Shown here piece after piece: positions 46,024 through 54,232 of a stretch of 64,000 nucleotides of DNA. Both the position numbers and the translations under genes were made by a program. How positions within the stretch are numbered: position 1 is the first letter of the stretch; each line of letters starts with the position of its first letter. Origin of the DNA: Clostridium frigidicarnis (lineage in GTDB: Bacteria; Bacillota; Clostridia; Clostridiales; Clostridiaceae); NCBI RefSeq assembly GCF_900111985.1, contig NZ_FOKI01000017.1:1-64000 (forward strand), read 5' to 3'. The notes below the pieces were generated by a model. That model had not been told where the DNA came from and searched no databases. It worked only from the letters and a program-made list of their open reading frames with translations.

Positions 46024-47196
46024 ATGGTAACAGTTATTAAAAATATAGAAATATACTCTCCAGAATATTTAGGTAAGAAAAATATTGTTATAGTTTCAGA
46101 TAAGATTGAAGGAATATATGATGATATAGATATTCCTAAAAATTTTGTGCCAGTAAGAGAAATTGATGGAACAGATAAAATTATTATGCCAGGATTTATA
46201 GATGCACATGTACATCTTATTGGCGGTGGTGGTGAAGGTGGTTTTAAAACTAGAACTCCAGAAATAGGTATAAGTGAATTTATAAAATCAGGAATAACTA
46301 CAGTGGTTGGATGTCTAGGGACTGATGGGGTATGTAGAGATATGAAGGCACTGCTTGCAAAAGCATATGCATTAGAAGAGGAAGGCATGAGTTCATATCT
46401 TTATACGGGTTCTTATGAAATTCCTGTAAAAACAATAACAAATTCAATAAAAGAGGATATAATGTTAATACCTAAGATTATAGGAGTGGGAGAAGTTGCA
46501 TTATCTGATCATAGGTCATCCCAACCTAAGTTTGATGATATATCAAGAGTTGCAGCAGAAGCAAGAGTAGCTGGTCTTTTAAGTGGTAAGGCTGGTATAG
46601 TTCATGTGCATTTAGGTGATGGTAAAAGAAAATTTGAGTACTTAAATAAACTGTTAGAAACAACTGAAATACCGTCAACTCAAATTGTTCCAACACATTG
46701 TAATAGAAGTTTTAATTTATTTAATGATGCAATAGAGTATGGAAAAGGTGGAGGATTTGTGGATTTAACTACAAGTTCTGATCCAGATTATTTAGATGAA
46801 AATGAAGTAAGGGCAAGTAATGGGTTGAAAATATTACTAGATAATGGGGTTAACATTGAAAAAATCACATTTTCTTCAGATGGACAGGGAAGTTTGCCAA
46901 GATTTAATAAAAATAGAGAATTTATTGGATTAGGTATAGGCTCAGTATCATCATTATATAGAGAAGTAAGAGATAGTGTACTTAATCATGGGGTAAATTT
47001 AGAAGTGGCAATAAGGACAATAACATGTAATGTGGCAGATTGCTTAAAATTAAATGATAAGGGTAGAATAGCAAATGGAAAATGTGCCGATTTAGTAATA
47101 GTTAATAAGGAAGATTTACTAATTGAAAGCGTAATTTGTAAAGGAATTGAATGCATGAGAGAAAATAAAGTATTAGTTAAAGGAACATTTGAATAA
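46024..47196 (+). CDS. iadA: Isoaspartyl dipeptidase (beta-aspartyl-peptidase)
   Basis: Amidohydrolase that cleaves isoaspartyl dipeptides arising from damaged proteins. The 390 residues contain the metal-binding HxH in PGFIDAHVHLIGGGGEGG (near 66), the STP-type loop, IGVGEVALSDHRSSQP, the histidine ligands in GIVHVHLGDG and VPTHCNRS, and the catalytic aspartate in FSSDGQGSLP. All fit IadA. The GGGAGG site lies upstream of the ATG. It starts 31 bases after the TPR gene, so the two may be cotranscribed. Confidence 0.9.
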   Translation: MVTVIKNIEIYSPEYLGKKNIVIVSDKIEGIYDDIDIPKNFVPVREIDGTDKIIMPGFIDAHVHLIGGGGEGGFKTRTPEIGISEFIKSGITTVVGCLGTDGVCRDMKALLAKAYALEEEGMSSYLYTGSYEIPVKTITNSIKEDIMLIPKIIGVGEVALSDHRSSQPKFDDISRVAAEARVAGLLSGKAGIVHVHLGDGKRKFEYLNKLLETTEIPSTQIVPTHCNRSFNLFNDAIEYGKGGGFVDLTTSSDPDYLDENEVRASNGLKILLDNGVNIEKITFSSDGQGSLPRFNKNREFIGLGIGSVSSLYREVRDSVLNHGVNLEVAIRTITCNVADCLKLNDKGRIANGKCADLVIVNKEDLLIESVICKGIECMRENKVLVKGTFE

Positions 47197-47279
47197 ATAT
47201 ATGTAAGCAACAAATAATAGAACGAATATTCATTTAGATGTTGTTACAGATGATAGCCATAAGATAAGAATTATAATAG

Positions 47280-47308
47280 TTGACTAAAACAAGATAATAT
47301 ACTAAAAT
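47280..47308 (+). promoter_or_regulatory. Promoter of the thioredoxin operon
   Basis: TTGACT (47280-47285) and TAAAAT (47303-47308) with a 17-base spacer, followed within 15 bases by an operator-like repeat. Confidence 0.6.
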
Positions 47309-47321
47309 TATAATAAAATAT

Positions 47322-47338
47322 ATACCCATAAGGGGTAT
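47322..47338 (+). promoter_or_regulatory. Operator-like repeat before trxA
   Basis: ATACCC (47322-47327), five bases, GGGTAT (47333-47338). The repeat lies at about +8 to +24. CsoR/CstR-family repressors recognise ATACCC/GGGTAT-type inverted repeats, so a metal- or persulfide-responsive repressor is a possibility. No such gene is in the window, and the call is inference. Confidence 0.35.
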
Positions 47339-47353
47339 TTGGAGGTAATAAGA

Positions 47354-47659
47354 ATGAAGGAAATAAATGATTCATCTCTAAATCAAGAAATATCAGATGG
47401 AGTAACACTAGTGGATTTTTGGGCTACTTGGTGTGGACCATGTAAAATGCTATCTCCAGTTCTTGATGAATTATCAAAAGAGTTAAAAGACGTTAAATTT
47501 GGAAAAGTAAATGTAGATCATAATCCAGCTGTATCTCAACAATTTAGAATAGCAAGTATACCAACTTTACTATTATTTAAAAATGGAGAGGTAGTTGATA
47601 AAATAGTTGGATTTAGACCTAAAGCTGAAATAGAACAGTTTATAAAGAAACACATTTAA
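47354..47659 (+). CDS. trxA: Thioredoxin
   Basis: Small dithiol redox protein. The 101 residues contain the active site WCGPC in VDFWATWCGPCKMLSP (near 30), the cis-proline in IASIPTLLLFKNGE, and the usual length. ATG at 47354 follows GGAGGTAAT; an in-frame ATG at 47339 precedes that site. It lies 34 bases before the flavin reductase gene, so the pair forms a two-gene redox operon with its own promoter. Confidence 0.95.
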   Translation: MKEINDSSLNQEISDGVTLVDFWATWCGPCKMLSPVLDELSKELKDVKFGKVNVDHNPAVSQQFRIASIPTLLLFKNGEVVDKIVGFRPKAEIEQFIKKHI

Positions 47660-47693
47660 TAATAGTAAAAACCTTGATTAAAGAGGAGCGTTC

Positions 47694-48560
47694 ATGGTGA
47701 ATAAAAGATATGATATAGCAATAGTAGGCAGTGGCCCAGCAGGGCTTTCAGCAGCATTAAATGCGAAAATAAGAAAGAAAGATTTTATTATTTTTGGAAA
47801 CAAAGATTTAAGTAGCAAGGTTGTTAAAGCTCCTAAGGTAAATAACTATTTAGGACTTTATAATATAGATGGACTTGGATTGAAAGAAAGTTTTCAAAAC
47901 CATATAGATTCCATGGGTATAGAAATAACACACGAAAGAATAAATAGTATATATGCCATGGGAGACTATTATGTTTTAATGGTTAATGAAAAAATGTATG
48001 AAGCTAAATCTATCATTTTAGCTACTGGAATAGAGTATACCAAGCCTATAAAGGGTGAAGAAGAATTTTTAGGCAGGGGAGTAGGCTATTGTGCTACATG
48101 TGATGCACCATTATACCATGATAAAATAGTAACAGTCATAGGATACAACAAAGAATCAGAGGAAGAAACAAATTTTCTTTCAGAGGTAGCTTCTAAAATA
48201 TATTATGTGCCAATGTACAATGGAGAATATGAATTAAATGAAAACATTGAAATAATAAAAGGAAAACCAGTAGAGATAGTTGGAGATGAATTGGTTACAA
48301 AACTAATTCTGACAACAAAGGAGATTACTACGGATGGGGTTTTTGTTTTAAAGGATAGCATATCTCCAGCACAGTTGGTTCCAGGACTACAAATTGAAGA
48401 TGACCATATAAAAGTAGATAGATTGATGAAAACTAATTTACCTGGATGTTTTGCAGCAGGAGATTGTATTGGTAAGCCATATCAATATATAAAAGCTGCT
48501 GGTGAAGGTAATATAGCATCTTTAAGTTGTGCATCGTATTTAGATAGCATAAAAAAATAA
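47694..48560 (+). CDS. Thioredoxin reductase-like flavoprotein, probably ferredoxin-dependent (FFTR type)
   Basis: A 288-residue FAD enzyme related to TrxB. The FAD motif VGSGPAG lies at 11-17, the redox cysteines at Cys133 and Cys136 (YCATCDA), and the C-terminal FAD motif at CFAAGDCIGKPYQYIKAAGEG. The NADPH domain lacks both expected signatures: GGGDSA is replaced by VIGYNKESEEE, and there is no HRR basic motif. Clostridial reductases of this kind (FFTR) take electrons from ferredoxin. Electron donor is inferred; partner thioredoxin is the preceding gene. AGAGGAG precedes the ATG. Confidence 0.78.
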   Translation: MVNKRYDIAIVGSGPAGLSAALNAKIRKKDFIIFGNKDLSSKVVKAPKVNNYLGLYNIDGLGLKESFQNHIDSMGIEITHERINSIYAMGDYYVLMVNEKMYEAKSIILATGIEYTKPIKGEEEFLGRGVGYCATCDAPLYHDKIVTVIGYNKESEEETNFLSEVASKIYYVPMYNGEYELNENIEIIKGKPVEIVGDELVTKLILTTKEITTDGVFVLKDSISPAQLVPGLQIEDDHIKVDRLMKTNLPGCFAAGDCIGKPYQYIKAAGEGNIASLSCASYLDSIKK

Positions 48561-48590
48561 GGAGTGGATTAATCCACTCCTTATTTTTTT
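48551..48590. terminator. Perfect 40-bp palindromic bidirectional terminator
   Basis: AAAAAAATAAGGAGTGGATT is followed immediately by its exact reverse complement, giving a T-run on each strand. It contains the stop codons of both convergent genes: the reductase ends at 48560 and the hydrolase at 48581. Confidence 0.9.
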
Positions 48591-49162
48591 ACTTGGAAAA
48601 ACACATGATTTCCAATAGTAGTAACATTAGTTTTTCCTATATCTTTCATCCATGAAGATGTGGCTATTTCAGGGTTATAAAAGAATACAGCCCTGTTAGT
48701 TGGGTCTGAACCAGATAATGCATCCATAACAGCTTTTTCAGAATCTGAATCTGGAGTAGCAGTAATATTGCCATTAATAACGCATGAAAATGCATTCCTT
48801 TGTTTTATAACACCCTCAATAGATTTTGGAAAGGCAGGATCTGTAACTCTGTTTAAAATCACAGAAGCAACAGCAACTTTTCCGGTGTAGGGCTCACCTT
48901 TACTTTCAGCATGAACTATTTGAGCCATTAAATATATGTCATTTTTAGTTAATGGAATTGAATTATTTCCAGTGCTAAAAACCTGAACAACGTCACTATC
49001 CTCTTTATATAAGTTTTCACCGTCATCTTTAATATATTCTCCTTCAGGTTCTAAAAGAATCATAGATCCTATTGAATAGTTCTCCATTCCTAATGCTGTA
49101 TCAGTCATAATGTTAAAAAACATAAATATAAGAATGGGAACAATTATGGAGTATTTACGCAT
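48581..49162 (-). CDS. Secreted cell wall hydrolase, SleB/CwlJ type
   Basis: A 193-residue protein with a signal peptide (about 1-24) and one C-terminal Hydrolase_2 domain (about 75-190). The domain shows IYLMAQIVHAESKGEPYTGKVAVASVILNRV, with the catalytic glutamate of the family in HAESKGE, then FPKSIEGVIKQRNAFSCVING and RAVFFYNPEIA. Such enzymes cleave spore cortex or peptidoglycan. It has no separate N-terminal peptidoglycan-binding domain, unlike SleB. It is followed on the same strand by nothing and preceded by the unknown secreted protein. Confidence 0.8.
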   Translation of the reverse strand: MRKYSIIVPILIFMFFNIMTDTALGMENYSIGSMILLEPEGEYIKDDGENLYKEDSDVVQVFSTGNNSIPLTKNDIYLMAQIVHAESKGEPYTGKVAVASVILNRVTDPAFPKSIEGVIKQRNAFSCVINGNITATPDSDSEKAVMDALSGSDPTNRAVFFYNPEIATSSWMKDIGKTNVTTIGNHVFFQVKK

Positions 49163-49242
49163 AAAAGGCCTCCTTATGTAAAATTTTCATGAAGTTATTG
49201 TTCCCATAATAAACGAATTAATGCATAATATCATAAAATAAT

Positions 49243-50214
49243 CTAATTACCTATGGTATCTTTGTAGTTATTAAACAACTCAGAGAAAGTTTTTATAGAT
49301 GATTCCAGTTTTTCATACTCATCTTTAGCTGTAGAATATAATTCATCTATATCATTAGAAGCTAGGGACTTTGGTGCAAACATTTCAGAATAAAGAGCCT
49401 GTCTAGTAGATTTTAAGTATAAACTATAAGAATCTACTAGTTTGCTAAATGATGAAAAAACATCAGAACCATCACTAGGTGCAGTAATACTATATAACTC
49501 CATACCTAAGGAATCTACAACTTTAGAAGTCTTGTCTAAATCGTTTAGAACTTCTTTAAACTCTAAATGATTAGTTCTGCATTTTTCAATTAAGGCAATA
49601 TAATTTTTATTGGTTTTAAAGAAATTTGAAGTAGTATTTTCAAATATGTTTAGGAACTCTTTATTATTTTTTATGTTGCTACTCTTAGCTTGAAGTGTAG
49701 AAATCTCTCGATATATACCAGTTTCAAAATTTTTCATAAATATTTTACCATTATCTGCGAATGATATATTTATAGGAGACAGAGTTTTATAGCAATTAGA
49801 AGTTGTTTCACCATAGGACATTAATGACTCTAAACTATTTGAGACATCTGTACCCTTAGGATTATTTAGTATAGCTAAAAGTTGGTTGTAAAAAAGAATA
49901 TTGTTACTAATACCATCAAGTAAATTTGTTTTGTTAGAGATAATTTCATCAGAGCTATCTAATGAATCTTTAATGGATTGAAGCTCTTCCACTGTATTTG
50001 GAAGAGTAGACTTAAGAGTTTCATTAGATAATGAAATATCAGTTAATGTAAGTATTTTTTTGTTTGTTGAATTTATATTTTTAGCTACTTCAATTAAAGA
50101 AGAATTTTTATTCAATGAATCGTAATGCTTATCTGGAATTAACATAGTATGCACAGAAACAGAACATAAACAAATTACAAAGCTTAAAAATAAATTCAAA
50201 CATAGTTTTTTCAA
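49243..50214 (-). CDS. Secreted helical protein of unknown function
   Basis: A 323-residue protein I do not recognise. It has a basic start and hydrophobic signal segment (about 4-24, with a cysteine pair), then entirely polar, serine/asparagine/lysine-rich sequence predicted to be helical, with heptad-like leucine spacing. No cysteine motif, catalytic motif or repeat stands out. It lies 80 bases upstream of the SleB-type hydrolase on the same strand, so the two may be an operon for a cell-envelope or spore process. A ribosome binding site GGCGGTGA precedes the ATG. Confidence 0.55.
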   Translation of the reverse strand: MKKLCLNLFLSFVICLCSVSVHTMLIPDKHYDSLNKNSSLIEVAKNINSTNKKILTLTDISLSNETLKSTLPNTVEELQSIKDSLDSSDEIISNKTNLLDGISNNILFYNQLLAILNNPKGTDVSNSLESLMSYGETTSNCYKTLSPINISFADNGKIFMKNFETGIYREISTLQAKSSNIKNNKEFLNIFENTTSNFFKTNKNYIALIEKCRTNHLEFKEVLNDLDKTSKVVDSLGMELYSITAPSDGSDVFSSFSKLVDSYSLYLKSTRQALYSEMFAPKSLASNDIDELYSTAKDEYEKLESSIKTFSELFNNYKDTIGN

Positions 50215-50251
50215 AGTATCACCGCCTAATCAAAATATTTGATTTATTTTA

Positions 50252-50280
50252 AAGGTATGTCTCTTTAGAGAACTAACCTT
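50252..50280. other. Hairpin in the divergent spacer before cdaA
   Basis: AAGGT pairs with ACCTT outside TCTC/GAGA. It lies 38 bases upstream of the minus-strand gene start and may be in its leader. Weak evidence for function. Confidence 0.25.
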
Positions 50281-50427
50281 ATATACTTAAAATATATTTT
50301 AGGACAATGCAGAAAATGACTAGGTTTTAAATAAATTTTAAATTTAAAGGATTTAAACTTATACTAAACTATTATTAACTGGTGTATAATTAATAATAGA
50401 TATATAGAGGGTTGAGAGGTGACTAAA

Positions 50428-51282
50428 ATGGAGATTTGGGAAATCGTTGCAAATAGTGTTAAGAATATTTCTTTACTATCGGTCTTAGATATTTTAGTTG
50501 TTGCTTACATATTTTATAAGGGATATGTTCTTATAAAGGAAACTAGAGCTGAACAACTATTAAAGGGAATTTTATTTATAATTGCACTTATTCCGATTAG
50601 TTATTTATTAGAATTACGAATGGTGTATGCAATTTTAAATAAAACAATAACAATAGGAGTATTATCTATAATTATAATTTTCCAACCAGAGATAAGAAGA
50701 GCACTAGAACACTTAGGAAGATCTGCTTTTTTAGATAAGCATATTTTAGCTGATGATAATGCAATAGAGGATGTTGTAAGCGAAATTGTCATAGCCATAG
50801 AAGATTTAGCAGAAACTAAAACAGGGGTATTATTAGCAATAGAACAAAACACGGGATTAGGTGAGGTAATATCAAATGGTACTAAATTAGATGCAGTAGT
50901 AAGTTCAGCATTGCTTGGTAACATATTTGTTGTAAATACACCTCTTCATGATGGAGCAACAATAATTAGAAATGATAGAATTATTGCATCAGGATGTGTT
51001 TTGCCATTGACTTCAAATACTAGTATAAATAAAAAACTTGGAACTAGGCATAGAGCTGCAATGGGACTTTCAGAAGTGTCAGATGCATTAATAATAGTTG
51101 TTTCAGAAGAAACAGGTACTGTTTCATTAGCTGTAAATGGTAAATTAAGAAGAAATTTTACAAAAGAAGAATTAAAACTTGAACTTTTGAAACTTATTAA
51201 AAGTCAAAAGGATAGTAAAAAGATTACAGCAAAGGAGAGAATAAAGAAATGGATAACAAAAAACAGAAAAAAGACATCTTAA
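50428..51282 (+). CDS. cdaA: Diadenylate cyclase CdaA (membrane c-di-AMP synthase)
   Basis: Condenses two ATP to c-di-AMP. Three N-terminal membrane segments (about 15-80) precede the DAC domain. The catalytic motifs DGA (NTPLHDGATII, about 175-177) and RHR (GTRHRAAMG, about 207-209) are both intact, as is the LVxLEQxTGLGE-like IEQNTGLGEVI. ATG at 50428 is chosen, eight bases from GAGAGG; GTG at 50419 overlaps that site. It overlaps cdaR by 34 bases, the standard pairing with its regulator. Confidence 0.95.
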   Translation: MEIWEIVANSVKNISLLSVLDILVVAYIFYKGYVLIKETRAEQLLKGILFIIALIPISYLLELRMVYAILNKTITIGVLSIIIIFQPEIRRALEHLGRSAFLDKHILADDNAIEDVVSEIVIAIEDLAETKTGVLLAIEQNTGLGEVISNGTKLDAVVSSALLGNIFVVNTPLHDGATIIRNDRIIASGCVLPLTSNTSINKKLGTRHRAAMGLSEVSDALIIVVSEETGTVSLAVNGKLRRNFTKEELKLELLKLIKSQKDSKKITAKERIKKWITKNRKKTS

Positions 51283-52478
51283 TAAAAATAGCATGTCTTA
51301 TATGCTCCTTTGGATTGTGGTTATATATTTCAAATGTTGAAAATCCTACAGTTACAACTAAGGTTACTGATGTACCAATTGAAATATTAAATGCAGATGT
51401 ATTGTCTCAATATAAATTATCAATGACTCCAGGGCAAACTTTTAAAGTAACATTGTCTATTGAAGGGTCAGCATCAGATGTATACAGGGCAAAATCTGAT
51501 CAATTTAAATTAGTTATTGATTTAAGTACTTATGCATTGAAAAAAGGAGATAATAATCTTCCGGTTGAAGTAATACAATCTCCAAACAATGTAAATGTAT
51601 TAAGAACACCTGAAATGTTAAAAGTAAATATAATTTTAGATGATTTAATAGAGAAAAGTGTACCTATTAACATTGATGTAGATACTAGAACGAAACAGGG
51701 ATACTATGTATCACCAGCTGTTACTGATCAGGCTAATGCAATAGTTTCTGGCCCAGCTCAGCTAGTTAATATGGTAAATGAAGTTGTAGCAAGAGGTGAG
51801 GCTAAGGATGTAGCAAAGGATACAGAGTTAACACTTCCTCTTATAGCTGTAGATCAAGCTGGAAGAACTGTTAAAGATGTTAATATAAAACCATCAAGTA
51901 TAAATGTTGTTATACCAATCAGAAAAAGTAAAATAGTTGATGTTAATGTTAAAACAACTGGTGAAGTTGGAATTTCATTAGTATTAAAATCTATTGAAGC
52001 GAATCCTAGCAAAATAGAAATAACAGGTGATGATTCAGTTTTAAAAAATATATCATCAATTGACACAGAACCAATAGATTTATCAAAAATAACTACTAAC
52101 AAAGACTTCGTTGCAAAACTTAAAATACCAGATAACATTAGGGTATTAAATGGTTCCGATACTGTAAGCATTAAGGTTACAACGGATAAGGCTGCAACAG
52201 AAGAATTACAACAACAAGATGTACAAAGCAAAATACAAGTAAAAGGATTAAAAGAGGGATTTAATGCAACATTAGAAGTTGATACTTTGACGGTAACCTT
52301 AAAAGGAAAAAGTGAAGTTTTAAAGTCAATAAAAGAAGAGGATATAGTATCTGAAATAGATTTAACAAATCTTGAAGAAGGTGATCATGAAGTATCACCA
52401 AAAGTTACTGTTAAGGAGGGCGCGAGCCTAGTGAAATTTACACCAGAAAAAATAAAAGTGAAAATTACTAAAAAATAA
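51249..52478 (+). CDS. cdaR: CdaA regulatory protein CdaR (YbbR domains)
   Basis: Extracytoplasmic partner that modulates CdaA. The 409 residues have one N-terminal membrane segment (about 9-26, IKIACLICSFGLWLYI) and then about four YbbR-type repeats, recognised by repeated VPI-x-I/VTT-type beta segments (TDVPIEIL, KSVPINIDV, KIVDVNVKTTGEV). The start lies inside the end of cdaA, with AAGGAGAG upstream. In many Firmicutes glmM follows; here a COG2509-type flavoprotein gene follows instead. Confidence 0.92.
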   Translation: MDNKKQKKDILIKIACLICSFGLWLYISNVENPTVTTKVTDVPIEILNADVLSQYKLSMTPGQTFKVTLSIEGSASDVYRAKSDQFKLVIDLSTYALKKGDNNLPVEVIQSPNNVNVLRTPEMLKVNIILDDLIEKSVPINIDVDTRTKQGYYVSPAVTDQANAIVSGPAQLVNMVNEVVARGEAKDVAKDTELTLPLIAVDQAGRTVKDVNIKPSSINVVIPIRKSKIVDVNVKTTGEVGISLVLKSIEANPSKIEITGDDSVLKNISSIDTEPIDLSKITTNKDFVAKLKIPDNIRVLNGSDTVSIKVTTDKAATEELQQQDVQSKIQVKGLKEGFNATLEVDTLTVTLKGKSEVLKSIKEEDIVSEIDLTNLEEGDHEVSPKVTVKEGASLVKFTPEKIKVKITKK

Positions 52479-52493
52479 CATGGAGGAATGTTA

Positions 52494-54098
52494 ATGTCCA
52501 TAAGAGTAAACAATATTACATTAAGTATAGAAGAAAATATAGAAGAAAACACGGAATATTTACGTGATAAAGTATGCAAAAAACTTAAAGTGTCTAATGA
52601 TGAAATAATAGATATTAAGATATTAAAAGAGTCTATAGATGCAAGAAAGAAAAACTCAATAAAGTTTAACTATTGTGTAGAAGTATATTGCAATAGAGAA
52701 AAATATATAGTAAACAAGTTAAATGATAAAGATGTAAGGCTAGAAGAACATGCTGACATGGATGAATTTAAGTTTGGTAGTAGAGTACCAAATCATAGAC
52801 CATTAGTGGTAGGATTTGGTCCAGCAGGGATGTTTGCGGCTTTAACATTAGCTAGAAATGGGTATAAACCTATAGTTATAGAAAGAGGCCAAAATGTTGA
52901 AGAAAGAACAAAATCAGTTGAAAATTTTTGGAAAACAGGAATATTAGATTTAAACTCTAATGTTCAATTTGGAGAAGGTGGAGCAGGAACTTTTTCAGAT
53001 GGAAAACTTACGACGAGAATAAAAGATAAAAGATGTGATTTTGTATTAAAAGAATTAGTAAATGCGGGAGCACCAAAAGAAATAATATATAAAGGAAAAC
53101 CACATATAGGAACTGATATATTAAAAGATGTTGTAAAAAATATAAGAGAAGAAATAATATCATTAGGAGGAGAGGTTAGATTTACTTCTACTCTTAATGA
53201 TATAAAAGATAAAGATGGAAGTATAAAATCCATAATAGTAAATGATGATGAAATTCCTTGTGAGGCTCTTGTATTAGCAATAGGTCATAGTTCAAGAGAT
53301 ACTTATGAAATGTTATATGAAAATAAAGTTCAGATGATATCAAAGCCATTTGCTATAGGTGTTAGAGTAGAGCATCTTCAGGAAATGATGGATGAAAATC
53401 AATATGGAAAATTTTCTAAGCATCCAAGACTTAGAGCATCAGATTACAGATTATCATATACATCTAAAAATTTAGGTAGATCAGTATATAGCTTTTGTAT
53501 GTGCCCAGGTGGGGAAGTTGTAGCAGCTGCATCAGAAGAAAAAAGATTAGTTACAAATGGAATGAGTTATTATAATAGAAATCTAAAAAATTCAAACTCA
53601 GCTGTAGTAGTTACAGTAGGACCAGATGATTTTGATGGAAATCATCCTTTAAGTGGTATGGAGTTTCAAAGACATTATGAATCTCTAGCTTATAAATTAG
53701 GTGGTGGAAACTATAAAGCACCAGTACAGTTAATAAGAGATTTTCTTAATGACAATATAACTAAATCTATTAAAAATATAGAACCAACATATAGGCCAGG
53801 GTATGAATTTAAAGATATGAGGCAATGTCTTCCTTCATATGTTTCAGAAACATTAAAGGAAGGATTCGTAGATTTTGATAGAAAAATAAAAGGATTTATG
53901 GATGGCGTAATGACAGGAATAGAAACAAGAACATCTGCACCAGTGCGAATTGAAAGAGATGATATGCTCCAAAGTATTAGTTTAAAAGGGTTATATCCAG
54001 CTGGTGAGGGAGCAGGTTTTGCAGGAGGAATAATATCAGCAGCAGTTGATGGTATTAAAGTTGCAGAAAAAATAATGCAAGAATTTAGAAAAAAATAA
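52494..54098 (+). CDS. FAD-dependent oxidoreductase of the COG2509 type
   Basis: A 534-residue flavoprotein of unknown substrate, widespread in clostridia. The N-terminal 90 residues form a small helical/beta domain (MSIRVNNITLSIEENIEE). The FAD motif is VVGFGPAGMFAALTLARNGYKPIVIERG (GxGxxG near 104). FGEGGAGTFSDGKLTTRI and the C-terminal GLYPAGEGAGFAGGI (FAD-ATG-like motif) are typical of the family. ATG at 52494 is seven bases from GGAGG; ATG at 52488 is too close. It starts 15 bases after cdaR and is likely cotranscribed with the c-di-AMP genes. Confidence 0.85.
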   Translation: MSIRVNNITLSIEENIEENTEYLRDKVCKKLKVSNDEIIDIKILKESIDARKKNSIKFNYCVEVYCNREKYIVNKLNDKDVRLEEHADMDEFKFGSRVPNHRPLVVGFGPAGMFAALTLARNGYKPIVIERGQNVEERTKSVENFWKTGILDLNSNVQFGEGGAGTFSDGKLTTRIKDKRCDFVLKELVNAGAPKEIIYKGKPHIGTDILKDVVKNIREEIISLGGEVRFTSTLNDIKDKDGSIKSIIVNDDEIPCEALVLAIGHSSRDTYEMLYENKVQMISKPFAIGVRVEHLQEMMDENQYGKFSKHPRLRASDYRLSYTSKNLGRSVYSFCMCPGGEVVAAASEEKRLVTNGMSYYNRNLKNSNSAVVVTVGPDDFDGNHPLSGMEFQRHYESLAYKLGGGNYKAPVQLIRDFLNDNITKSIKNIEPTYRPGYEFKDMRQCLPSYVSETLKEGFVDFDRKIKGFMDGVMTGIETRTSAPVRIERDDMLQSISLKGLYPAGEGAGFAGGIISAAVDGIKVAEKIMQEFRKK

Positions 54099-54166
54099 TG
54101 AATTTTCTGAAAATAACCGTTTCCATTGAAATTTTTGTTAAAATGTAATAGGAACCTTATATCAAG

Positions 54167-54195
54167 TTAGCTTTTCAGAGTTTCTGGGAAGCTAA
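54167..54195 (+). other. Leader hairpin before the butyrate kinase operon
   Basis: TTAGCTTTTCAGA (54167-54179) pairs over its full 13 bases with TCTGGGAAGCTAA (54183-54195), including two G-T wobbles. No T-run follows. It stands 37 bases before the first kinase start and may stabilise the mRNA or end an upstream transcript weakly. Confidence 0.4.
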
Positions 54196-54232
54196 TTATA
54201 TTATCTAATTAATTTTGGAGGAGCTTTAGTAA

